DNA of 31,351 nt from DSOS01 sp035286585 (lineage in GTDB: Bacteria > Chloroflexota > Anaerolineae > Anaerolineales > UBA4823), in contig DATEDC010000014.1 of assembly GCA_035286585.1 (NCBI GenBank), positions 1-31,351 of the forward strand, written 5' to 3'. The translations under genes were made by a program, and so were the position numbers. Positions 17,857-23,875 of this stretch are shown here, in pieces; within the stretch, counting starts at the first letter, position 1; each line of letters begins with the position of its first letter. The notes under the pieces are model-generated. The model was not told the origin of the DNA and ran no database searches. It saw nothing but the letters and a program-made list of their open reading frames with translations.

Positions 17857-18118
17857 GCGATGAAGAGGGCTAGTACGCGTCGAAGCGGCGGTATAGAGAG
17901 CGGTAGCGGCTGAAAACTCCGCCCGAGCGCTGGCGCCGAATGGGCCTCGGAGCTGCCAGGTGAAACACCTCTCCGGGTGGATTAGCCTGCGCCGGAGTTG
18001 CCACCGTTATCTGGGCAAAGGGTATTCATCCGCAGCTTGTCTCTCAGACCTGCTGGGGAGCGTACCCGGACGAGTGAAACTGGCTCTTAAACCCCGTCGT
18101 GTCACCGGCGGAGTTTTT
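17857..18118 (+). promoter_or_regulatory. Tryptophan T-box leader
   Basis: A T-box riboswitch senses the charging state of a tRNA by pairing its anticodon with a specifier triplet and its free 3' end with an antiterminator. Stem I landmarks are present in order: GCGATGAAGAGG then AGTA at 17857-17874, AGAGAG at 17895-17900, a distal GGCTGAAAACTCC loop region, then GAA-TGG-GCC-TCGGAG at 17938-17952 and TGAAA at 17961-17965. The triplet after GAA is TGG (17941-17943), the Trp codon, which agrees with trpS downstream. A stem III-like CTCCGG/CCGGAG hairpin and CCGTTATC follow. A terminator hairpin (18091-18114) with T5 ends the leader. The 14-base T-box sequence near the terminator is not canonical: close matches occur at 18062-18069 and 18099-18107, and a TGGC is at 18081-18084. 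Stem I and the specifier are firm; the antiterminator is unresolved. Confidence 0.82.
18091..18118 (+). terminator. Regulated terminator of the T-box
   Basis: Arms 18091-18099 and 18106-18114 pair with one mismatch around a 6-base loop, followed by T5 (18114-18118). It ends just before the Shine-Dalgarno AAGGAGG (18123-18129) of the selenoprotein gene, as expected for a transcriptional T-box. Confidence 0.7.
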
Positions 18119-18135
18119 ACTTAAGGAGGCTGGTA

Positions 18136-18387
18136 ATGCTATTACGAATCGAGCTGGTCTACTGTGCGGTTTGACACTACCTGGATCGGGCTGTCGGTCT
18201 GGCAGCCGAACTGCTCAAGGAGTTCGAACCTGAGATCGAATCGTTTGCCCTGGTGCCTTCGGACGGAGGTCGTTTTGAGCTGAGTGTGAACGGCAAATTG
18301 ATTTATTCCAAGCTGCAAACCCGGCGCCATGTCGAACCCGGCGAGGTGAACGAACTGGTGCGCAACTTGCTGGAGGAGGGGTTATGA
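18136..18387 (+). CDS. SelW-like (Rdx family) selenoprotein, in-frame UGA read as Sec
   Basis: The frame from the ATG at 18136 (AAGGAGG at 18123-18129) reads 83 residues if the TGA at 18172-18174 is selenocysteine at position 13. The N-terminus is MLLRIELVYCAVUHYLDRA: the CxxU motif after the first beta strand is the redox centre of the SelW/SelT/SelH (Rdx) family, small thioredoxin-fold proteins. The rest fits bacterial SelW: FELSVNGKLIYSKLQTRRH, then EPGEVNELVRNLL. Immediately after the TGA a hairpin (18189-18207, GGCTG/CAGCC stem) has the apical loop GGTCT at 18196-18200, the same pentaloop as E. coli fdhF SECIS, 21 bases after the UGA. The stop overlaps the trpS start (ATGA). The function is presumably redox; the partner is unknown. 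Gene callers will miss it. Confidence 0.9.
18187..18208 (+). promoter_or_regulatory. Bacterial SECIS element of the SelW-like gene
   Basis: Within the coding sequence: stem 18189-18193 with 18203-18207, a U-G and a C-G pair above it, and the 5-base loop GGTCT (18196-18200). The loop begins 21 bases after the UGA, inside the usual bacterial range. SelB binding to such a hairpin recodes the UGA. Confidence 0.82.
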
Positions 18388-19382
18388 GCGCAGTTGCCGT
18401 CAAAAAAGGTCGCGTCTTTTCGGGCGCCCGGCCTACGGGCCGCCAGCATTTGGGCAATTACCTGGGGGCGATCAAAAACTACGTGGACCTGCAGGATGAA
18501 TACGAATGCATCTACTGCATCGTCGATCTGCACGCCCTGACCACAGTGGAATCCACCGAGAATCTGCGCCAGAATACCTATGAGATGGCGCTCGACTGGC
18601 TGGCAGCGGGCATCCGCCCGGAGGAGTCGATCCTCTTCGTGCAATCCCATGTCCCCCAGGTCGTCGAGCTGCACCTGTTTCTGTCGATGGTCACCCCGCT
18701 CGGCAAGCTGACTGACCTGCCGACTTTTAAAGAGAAGGTCCGCCAGCAGCCGCACAATATCAACTACGGGCTGGTGGGCTATCCGGTCTTGATGGCGGCG
18801 GATATCCTGCTCTACAAAGCCGATGCCGTGCCGGTGGGCATCGACCAGGAGCCGCACATCGAGTTCGCCCGCGAGGCGGTGCGCTCATTTAACCACCGCT
18901 ACAACTCCTCCGTGCTGGTGGAACCGCAGATGAAAGCGACCGAGTTCCCCAAGGTGCTGGGCATTGACGGGCAGCAGAAGATGAGCAAAAGCCTGGATAA
19001 CCATATCGAGCTGGCAGCCACCCCCGAAGAGACCCGGCAGCGGGTGATGCAGATGGTCACCGACCCCCAGCGCGTGCGCCGCAGCGATCCCGGAAACCCT
19101 GAGGTGTGCAACGTTTTCTCCATGCACAAGGTCTTCTCCTCCGCGGAGGAGGTGGCTATGGTAAATACGGAATGCCGCCGGGCAGGCATCGGCTGCGTGG
19201 AGTGCAAGGGATTAATGGCGCGCAACCTGAATGCGCACCTGGAACCCTTCCGCCTGCGGCGCCTCGGGCTGGGTGAGAACCCCGCTCACGTCTGGGAGGT
19301 GCTTGGCGAGGGTCAGGGGCGCGCCCGGGCGATTGCCGCCCAAACCATCGCCGAGGTGAAGCAGGCTGTGGGGCTTTCGTAG
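18384..19382 (+). CDS. trpS: Tryptophanyl-tRNA synthetase
   Basis: Class I aminoacyl-tRNA synthetase charging tRNA-Trp in the cytoplasm. It has 332 residues, normal for bacterial TrpRS. The N-terminus is GRVFSGARPTGRQHLGNYLGAI, with HLGN (residues 22-25) as the HIGH motif. KMSKS is exact at about 199-203. Other family segments are YPVLMAADILLYKAD and VPVGIDQEPHIEFARE, the Trp/ATP pocket region. It overlaps the upstream selenoprotein by 4 bases but has its own GGAGGAGG (18372-18379), so translation can be both coupled and independent. Transcription should be governed by the Trp T-box at 17857-18118. dtd follows 77 bases later on the same strand. Confidence 0.97.
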   Translation: MSAVAVKKGRVFSGARPTGRQHLGNYLGAIKNYVDLQDEYECIYCIVDLHALTTVESTENLRQNTYEMALDWLAAGIRPEESILFVQSHVPQVVELHLFLSMVTPLGKLTDLPTFKEKVRQQPHNINYGLVGYPVLMAADILLYKADAVPVGIDQEPHIEFAREAVRSFNHRYNSSVLVEPQMKATEFPKVLGIDGQQKMSKSLDNHIELAATPEETRQRVMQMVTDPQRVRRSDPGNPEVCNVFSMHKVFSSAEEVAMVNTECRRAGIGCVECKGLMARNLNAHLEPFRLRRLGLGENPAHVWEVLGEGQGRARAIAAQTIAEVKQAVGLS

Positions 19383-19459
19383 ATGGCTGCGGTGAGCGGC
19401 GCTCGGGCGATCCAGCGGTCTCAACCCGAGGCGCAGCCAGCCGCATACAGGTAGGTGCC

Positions 19460-19897
19460 ATGCGCGTCGTCATCCAGAGAGTGAGCCATGGACGGGTGCT
19501 GGTCGATGGGCAAACCCGGGCCGAGATTGGCGCCGGCCTGGTGCTCCTGCTAGGGGTGGGTCCGCAGGATGGCGAGGAACAGATCAGTTACCTGGTGGAG
19601 AAGATCGCCAATTTGCGCATCTTCGCAGACGAACAGGGCAAGATGAACCGCTCGCTGCTGGATTGCGGCGGAGAGGCGATTGTGGTCTCGCAATTCACTC
19701 TGTATGCTGACACCCGTAAAGGCCGCCGGCCTTCATTTACGGATGCCGCCCCCCCTGAATTCGCCGGCCCGCTGGTCGAGCGCTTTGCCGCCCTGCTCAG
19801 GGCGCAGGGTGTGCCGACCCAGAGCGGCGAATTTGGCGCTCATATGCTGGTCGAGATCGCCAACGACGGCCCGGTGACCATCTGGATGGAGCGCTAA
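19460..19897 (+). CDS. dtd: D-aminoacyl-tRNA deacylase
   Basis: Removes D-amino acids (and glycine mischarged on tRNA-Ala) from tRNAs in the cytoplasm, keeping translation homochiral. It has 145 residues, the normal DTD length. Signature segments: MRVVIQRVSHGRVLVDG at the start, the active-site SQFTLYAD with Thr, KGRRPSFTDAA, and the C-terminal NDGPVTIWMER that contains the cross-subunit GP motif. Being downstream of trpS fits, since D-Trp is a known DTD substrate. A modest AGGTAGGTG precedes the ATG. It ends six bases from the convergent pyrD-like gene. Confidence 0.97.
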   Translation: MRVVIQRVSHGRVLVDGQTRAEIGAGLVLLLGVGPQDGEEQISYLVEKIANLRIFADEQGKMNRSLLDCGGEAIVVSQFTLYADTRKGRRPSFTDAAPPEFAGPLVERFAALLRAQGVPTQSGEFGAHMLVEIANDGPVTIWMER

Positions 19898-19903
19898 ATC
19901 CCC

Positions 19904-20707
19904 TTACCAGCCGCCGCGCCACAGGCTGGCGTCGAGCTGGATCGCCATAGCCCCGGCAGCCAGCATGGCTTCCCCGTCCTCAGCATTGTAAATCCCTCCT
20001 GCGCCGATGACCGGCAGAGGTCCCCTGGCGAGCTGCTCCACCAGGTAGAGCGCTTGCGGGAAGACCGCCGGTCCGTACAAACGGCCGCCCAGGGCTTTGC
20101 TCACGGCTTTGCTCACGGCTTTGCCGACGGCTTTGCCCACGGCTTTGCCGACGGCATTGCCGAGGGCGTCCGGCAGCCGGCCGCGCGGCGGACCCAGGCT
20201 GAAGGCGGCCGCGCCGCTCGCCGCAAGCGTCCAGGCCAGCTCCAGCGCGTTTTCCGGTGGCAGGCGCGCCACGATAGGCAGCTCCCCGGTTGCCGATTGG
20301 ATGAATTCCAGTGCGGTCTGGGTGTCCGACTCAGGCGGCAGGCTGATCTCAACCCCGATCACCCCTTCCATACCTTCCAACTGAGATACCATGGCTGCCA
20401 GCGTTTCCGGGTTTTCTGCCAGCAGGTGAACGATGACCGGCAGCGGCGAGCGCTCCCAGCGCCTCCGGCAGCGCCGCACTGCCTCCCGGAAACCGGGGTT
20501 GGGATGGCCGGTGTGCAGCAAGAACCCACCCGGGTAGGGCTGAAAGCGCCGATTATGGGCTGGCGATCTCGGCCGCAGGCTGATCGGGTTGGTCACGAAC
20601 GCCCCCAACTGCTCCAGGTCCACCGGGCCAGCCTGTTCCGGGGCGAAGCCCAGGCTGCCGGCGGCGTTCATCACCGGGAGGGGGAGGAGCAGGTCATATT
20701 TCGGCAT
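19904..20707 (-). CDS. Dihydroorotate dehydrogenase-like TIM-barrel protein, catalytic motifs degenerate
   Basis: A 267-residue protein that aligns by eye with class 1 PyrD. It starts PVMNAAGSLGFAPEQ, then VTNPISLRPRSPAHNRR (compare VTKT...PR..N..PR), then GHPNPGF, then GGRLYGPAVFPQAL and GAGGIYNAEDGEAMLAAGAMAIQLDASLW. However, the flavin-contact Lys of VTKT is Asn, the NxSCPN segment with the catalytic Cys/Ser is replaced by SLPPES, and the INT region is AFSLGPP. It is also shorter than the usual ~310. Residues about 182-205 are a four-residue repeat (GKAV/SKAV) coded by a 12-bp tandem repeat in the loop before GGxxxGP. It is probably not a working dihydroorotate dehydrogenase. Start at 20707 with GAGGAGAGG before it. 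It sits 12 bases behind the PyrK-like gene. Confidence 0.75.
   Translation of the reverse strand: MPKYDLLLPLPVMNAAGSLGFAPEQAGPVDLEQLGAFVTNPISLRPRSPAHNRRFQPYPGGFLLHTGHPNPGFREAVRRCRRRWERSPLPVIVHLLAENPETLAAMVSQLEGMEGVIGVEISLPPESDTQTALEFIQSATGELPIVARLPPENALELAWTLAASGAAAFSLGPPRGRLPDALGNAVGKAVGKAVGKAVSKAVSKALGGRLYGPAVFPQALYLVEQLARGPLPVIGAGGIYNAEDGEAMLAAGAMAIQLDASLWRGGW
20093..20164. repeat. 12-bp tandem repeat, six units, inside the pyrD-like gene
   Basis: Six consecutive 12-base units of the form GGCTTTGCYSAC (plus strand) at 20093, 20105, 20117, 20129, 20141 and 20153, the last with changes, plus a decayed seventh. On the coding strand they give alternating GKAV/SKAV. Units are whole codons, so gain or loss keeps the frame. 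Confidence 0.95.
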
Positions 20708-20719
20708 CGTTACCTCTCC

Positions 20720-21421
20720 TCATCCCGCCGCTCGCTCCCAGTCCAGCGCCCCCAGTGGGAATACCGGCCCGTCTTTGCAGGCCAGCTTCCAGCCGCCACG
20801 GGCCGGGACGGCGCAGATTCCGCAATCGGCTATCCCAGCGCAGGGCATGGGCGTGTGGATCAGGATTTGTCCCACCAGGGAACGCTTCGCCCCAGCCTTG
20901 AAACCCAGGAGGACGCCCAAATCGCTCAAGCCTGCTAAGGGTGCCTCAGCGGCGATAAAGTCGGCCCAGGAGAGCGCCTCGGGCAGGGCGGACAGCGGGA
21001 GCGCCTCCAGGGAGAGCGGCAGTTGCCTCGGCAGCGGCTCGCAGTACAATACCACGGCGGCCCCTTGCTCCAGGGCCGGCTGAACCAGGGGCAATAAGCG
21101 CCCCGCCTGGCCCTCCAGGGCGACCAGCGCCACCCGGTGGGCGCCTACCGGCATTTGAAAGCCGCTCCCCAGCGGGCCGCGCAGCTCGAGCTGGACTCCC
21201 GGCCCCCAGGTCGCCTCGGCGTCGAGCGCCAGGAAGCCGCCCTCGCCGTATTCCCCGGCGAAGAGGGGCGTGGCGAGCACAGCTTCCCTGTCCAGCGGAT
21301 CCCTGGCCAGCACATACTGACCCTGCGCTGGCCTGATATCCGAGGTGCAGCGAATCCAGGCGGAAAAACGCCCGCTCTCGTCCACCCGCACCTCGCTGAC
21401 CAATCCCATTCCCGTGCGCAT
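20720..21421 (-). CDS. PyrK-like FAD/[2Fe-2S] electron-transfer protein
   Basis: A 233-residue protein resembling the electron-transfer subunit of class 1B dihydroorotate dehydrogenase. N-terminal beta-barrel (about 1-85): RPAQGQYVLAR matches the PGQFVML strand, and LRGPLGSGFQMP matches the GPLGNGF motif at the FAD/NAD junction. The usual RRPxSI FAD signature is not recognisable (ATPLFAGEY lies there). The C-terminus is well conserved: MPCAGIADCGICAV, then LACKDGPVFPLGALDW, giving four cysteines spaced for a [2Fe-2S] cluster. It is followed 12 bases later by the PyrD-like gene, so they probably form a complex, but both lack several signature residues. The true electron donor and substrate are unknown. 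The promoter lies only a few bases before the ATG. Confidence 0.8.
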   Translation of the reverse strand: MRTGMGLVSEVRVDESGRFSAWIRCTSDIRPAQGQYVLARDPLDREAVLATPLFAGEYGEGGFLALDAEATWGPGVQLELRGPLGSGFQMPVGAHRVALVALEGQAGRLLPLVQPALEQGAAVVLYCEPLPRQLPLSLEALPLSALPEALSWADFIAAEAPLAGLSDLGVLLGFKAGAKRSLVGQILIHTPMPCAGIADCGICAVPARGGWKLACKDGPVFPLGALDWERAAG

Positions 21422-21432
21422 GGACGCATCAT

Positions 21433-21461
21433 ATCATAAAGATGCAGTGAAGATCTGTTCA
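21433..21461 (-). promoter_or_regulatory. Promoter of the pyrK/pyrD-like pair, nearly leaderless
   Basis: Minus strand: -35 TGAACA (21456-21461, 4/6), a 17-base spacer and -10 TATGAT (21433-21438, 5/6). A second overlapping TATGAT is at 21428-21433. The ATG at 21421 lies 6-11 bases past the -10, so the mRNA would have almost no 5' leader. No Shine-Dalgarno is visible. Confidence 0.5.
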
Positions 21462-21550
21462 TCTGATGGTATAGCGAAGCCTGCAGGAACAGGCGGATCC
21501 GCTCAAAGAAAGATATACGCTCAGCGGAGAGGCCAGCGGGTAATCCCGGG

Positions 21551-21556
21551 TATAAT
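21551..21556 (+). promoter_or_regulatory. -10 box upstream of the SPFH gene
   Basis: A perfect TATAAT 45 bases before the ATG at 21601. I see no -35 at the right distance and no TGn extension. Confidence 0.4.
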
Positions 21557-21600
21557 CAAAGCATGTCAGATCGTAATTTCATCTATTCAGGAGGATTTCC

Positions 21601-22659
21601 ATGAACGTCGCCAGTGCTATCCAGATGGTCGCCGGCTTGGCGTGGTTAATTTTTATCGGCGCGATTATTTTTGCGGTCATGCAAGCCGCCCGCCGCAGGA
21701 GCTACAGGGGGCTTGCCACCCTGGTCATCGTCGCCGGCGTGATCGCCCTGCTGCTCTCAACCGCCAGCGCGGGGCTGGTCTTCATCCAGCCCGACCAGCG
21801 CGGCGTGGTCGTCTCAGCCGTCGCGGCCAAAGGCTACCGCGAACAGGCCTTGCAGCCGGGCCTGCGCTGGATCGTCCCCTTCTTTGAGAATGTGATCACC
21901 TACACGATCTCGCGCCAGACCTACACTATGTCCATCGCTCAGCTGGAAGGCGACATCAAGGGAGACGACTCGATCTCTGCCCGCACCGCCGATGGACAGG
22001 AGGTGCTGGTCGACGCCTCGGTGATCTACTCCGTCGATCCGCAGCAGGTCGTCCAGGTGCACATCGTCTGGCAGAACCGTTTTGCCAATGAGCTGGTGCG
22101 CCCCCTGGCGCGCGGCATCATCCGCGATGCAATCTCGCAGTTCGGGATCGAGGAGGTTTACAGCAGCCAGCGCGGTGTGCTGGCCCAGCAAATTCGGGAT
22201 GAAATGGCCCGCAAGCTGGCAGAAAACGGTCTGGTCCTGGGCGAGTTTGTGCTGCGCAATATCACTTTCTCACCGGAATACGCCGCCTCGGTCGAACAAA
22301 AGCAGATCGCCGAGCAGCAGGCCCAGCAGGCGTTCTTTGTGGTCGAGCAGCGCAAGCAGGAGGCCGAGCAGGCCCGCCAGGTCGCCCAGGGTAAGGCTGA
22401 CTCGGTCGTGATTCAGGCCGAAGGCGACGCCGAAGCGCGCATCATCGAGGCCCAGGCTGAAGCGGAGGCGCTGCGTAAGATCGCCGAAGCCCTGCAGGAA
22501 AACCAAGAACTGCTGACCTACCAGTACATCACCAGGCTGGCCCCGGGAATCCAGGTGATGCTGGTGCCAAGCAACGCTCCTTATCTGCTGCCGCTGCCCA
22601 CCCTGGAACCGCCCACGGTCACGCCGCCCGCGGCACAGCCGCCCGCCACCACTCCTTAA
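21601..22659 (+). CDS. SPFH/Band 7 (prohibitin/stomatin-like) membrane protein
   Basis: A 352-residue membrane scaffold protein. Two hydrophobic segments at about residues 5-27 and 38-62 are followed by the SPFH/Band 7 domain (about 63-240: GLVFIQPDQRGVVVSAV, then LQPGLRWIVPFFENVITYTISRQTYTMS, then DGQEVLVDASVIYSVDPQQV). An Ala/Glu/Gln-rich coiled coil (about 235-300) drives oligomerisation. The tail (about 330-352) is Pro/Thr-rich. The order resembles prohibitins; such proteins form microdomain rings and often chaperone membrane proteases, none of which is adjacent here. The Shine-Dalgarno AGGAGG is at 21589-21594. It is followed by an inverted-repeat element rather than a gene partner. Confidence 0.93.
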   Translation: MNVASAIQMVAGLAWLIFIGAIIFAVMQAARRRSYRGLATLVIVAGVIALLLSTASAGLVFIQPDQRGVVVSAVAAKGYREQALQPGLRWIVPFFENVITYTISRQTYTMSIAQLEGDIKGDDSISARTADGQEVLVDASVIYSVDPQQVVQVHIVWQNRFANELVRPLARGIIRDAISQFGIEEVYSSQRGVLAQQIRDEMARKLAENGLVLGEFVLRNITFSPEYAASVEQKQIAEQQAQQAFFVVEQRKQEAEQARQVAQGKADSVVIQAEGDAEARIIEAQAEAEALRKIAEALQENQELLTYQYITRLAPGIQVMLVPSNAPYLLPLPTLEPPTVTPPAAQPPATTP

Positions 22660-22692
22660 GTTGTGCGCGGTTTCAGAGTCACGCCAAGGAAC

Positions 22693-22797
22693 GAACCACA
22701 GAGACACAAAGACACCAAGTAATAAAGAATGGAGGTCGTGAACTTCGTTCATGCAAAAGATTCTTCGTGTCTTCGTGTCTTAGTGGCTTGGTGGTTC
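22693..22797. repeat. Imperfect inverted-repeat element (MITE/REP-like)
   Basis: Outer arms GAACCAC (22693-22699) and GTGGTTC (22791-22797) are perfect. Inner arms 22702-22719 and 22763-22780 match at 16 of 18 positions (AGACAC-AAG-type repeats), with about 43 bases between them. It is AT-richer than the flanks and has no ORF. Similar 'accacagagacacaaagacac' elements are common intergenic repeats in environmental genomes. As RNA it would fold into a long hairpin and may end the SPFH transcript. Confidence 0.7.
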
Positions 22798-22813
22798 ATA
22801 TCATAAAGGAACA

Positions 22814-23875
22814 ATGAACCTGGTTTACCCCTCCGGGCGCCAAATCCGCCTGACCAGCCTTTCCAACTGTGCGGGTTGAGCGTCTAAATTAAGCGCCGAG
22901 GCGCTGGCGCAGGTGCTGCGCCCCATCCAGAATTTCTTCAACCCCGCCGATTACCCAGACCTGCTTGTCGGGCTCGGCGAGCCAGATGATGCCGCCGTCT
23001 GGCGCCTGGAAGACGGGCGAGCGCTGGTGGCGACCACCGATTTCTTCACCCCGGTGGTGGATAACCCATACGACTTCGGGGCCATCGCCGCTGCCAACGC
23101 CCTCTCCGACGTGTACGCCATGGGCGGCAAGCCCTTCCTGGCTTTGAACGTGGCTGCTATACCGCCAGACCTGCCCACCGAGGTGGTCGGCGAGATCTTG
23201 CGCGGTGGCGCTGAGAAAGCGCGCCAGGCGGGGGTGGTCATCGCCGGCGGGCACACCATCCAGGATAAGGAGCCCAAGTACGGCCTGATGGTGCTGGGCT
23301 TCGTAGATCCCGAGCACATGCTTACTAAAAGCGGCGCTCGCACGGGGGACGCCCTGGTGCTCAACAAGCCGCTCGGTTTCGGCACCACCACCACCGCCCT
23401 GAAAGAGGGCCGCGCCGATCCAAGCGATGTCTCCGAGGTGGTGGGCTGGATGAAGAAACTCAACGCCACCGCCGCCTCCCTGGCGCTCGAGTTCGGGCTG
23501 CGGGGCGGGACGGATATCACCGGTTTCGGGCTGCTCGGGCACGCCTGGGAAATGTCCCAGGCTTCTGGGGTTGGGCTGTCTTTCGAATTTGGCAAAATCC
23601 CCTTTACCCGCGGCGCCCGGCGCTACGCCGACGAGTTTATCTTCCCCGGCGGCTCTACCGATAACCGACAGTATTACGGGTCGCATGTGACCTTCGACCC
23701 CGCCATCGGCGAACCCTACCAGATGCTGCTCTTCGACGCCCAGACCAGCGGCGGGCTGCTGCTGGCGGTCCCGCCTGACAGGCTCCCAGCCTTGCTGGAC
23801 CGCGCCGCCCAGGTGGGAGAAATATTTTGGGTTGTCGGCGAGGTCTTCGCGGGTCAGGGTATTATTGTGCGTTGA
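22814..23875 (+). CDS. selD: Selenophosphate synthetase, itself a selenoprotein
   Basis: Makes selenophosphate from selenide and ATP, the selenium donor for Sec-tRNA. From the ATG at 22814 (AAGGA at 22806-22810) the frame is 353 residues with the TGA at 22877-22879 read as Sec22. The N-terminus is RLTSLSNCAGUASKLS: this aligns with HGAGCGCK of E. coli SelD, with U at the catalytic Cys17 position and Lys three residues on (Lys20). A Cys three residues earlier makes a CxxU motif. Downstream segments are standard: DDAAVWRLEDGRALVATTDFFTP, then ANALSDVYAMGGKP and GGTDITGFGLLGHAWEM. Gene callers will start it at GTG 22913 or nearby and lose the catalytic residue. A hairpin suited to SECIS follows. 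Its stop overlaps the ggt TTG start. Confidence 0.93.
22906..22922 (+). promoter_or_regulatory. Candidate SECIS element of selD
   Basis: Perfect 6-bp stem GGCGCA/TGCGCC (22906-22911 with 22917-22922) and a 5-base loop GGTGC. The loop starts 32 bases after the UGA, toward the far end of the bacterial range. A competing 6-bp hairpin lies at about 22892-22905. Confidence 0.6.

Noticed and set aside
17840..18120. tRNA-Sec (selC), tmRNA or RNase P RNA in the gap before the selenoprotein
   Set aside because: No acceptor stem with CCA, T-loop GGTTCRA or conserved RNase P/tmRNA cores; T-box stem I landmarks and a Trp specifier explain the region better.
18172..18174. TGA read as a real stop, making 18136-18387 a pseudogene
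   Set aside because: Family-like sequence continues on both sides of the TGA, the TGA falls exactly at the redox position of CxxU, and a SECIS-like hairpin follows at the right distance. selD in the same window shows the same pattern.
22877..22879. TGA in selD as a frameshift or nonsense mutation
   Set aside because: It replaces precisely the catalytic Cys codon, where Sec is known in other SelD proteins, and the frame is intact before and after.
23827..23872. Earlier in-frame start for ggt inside selD
   Set aside because: It would add 15 residues unlike the family; the TTG at 23872 overlapping the selD stop gives the expected N-terminus.
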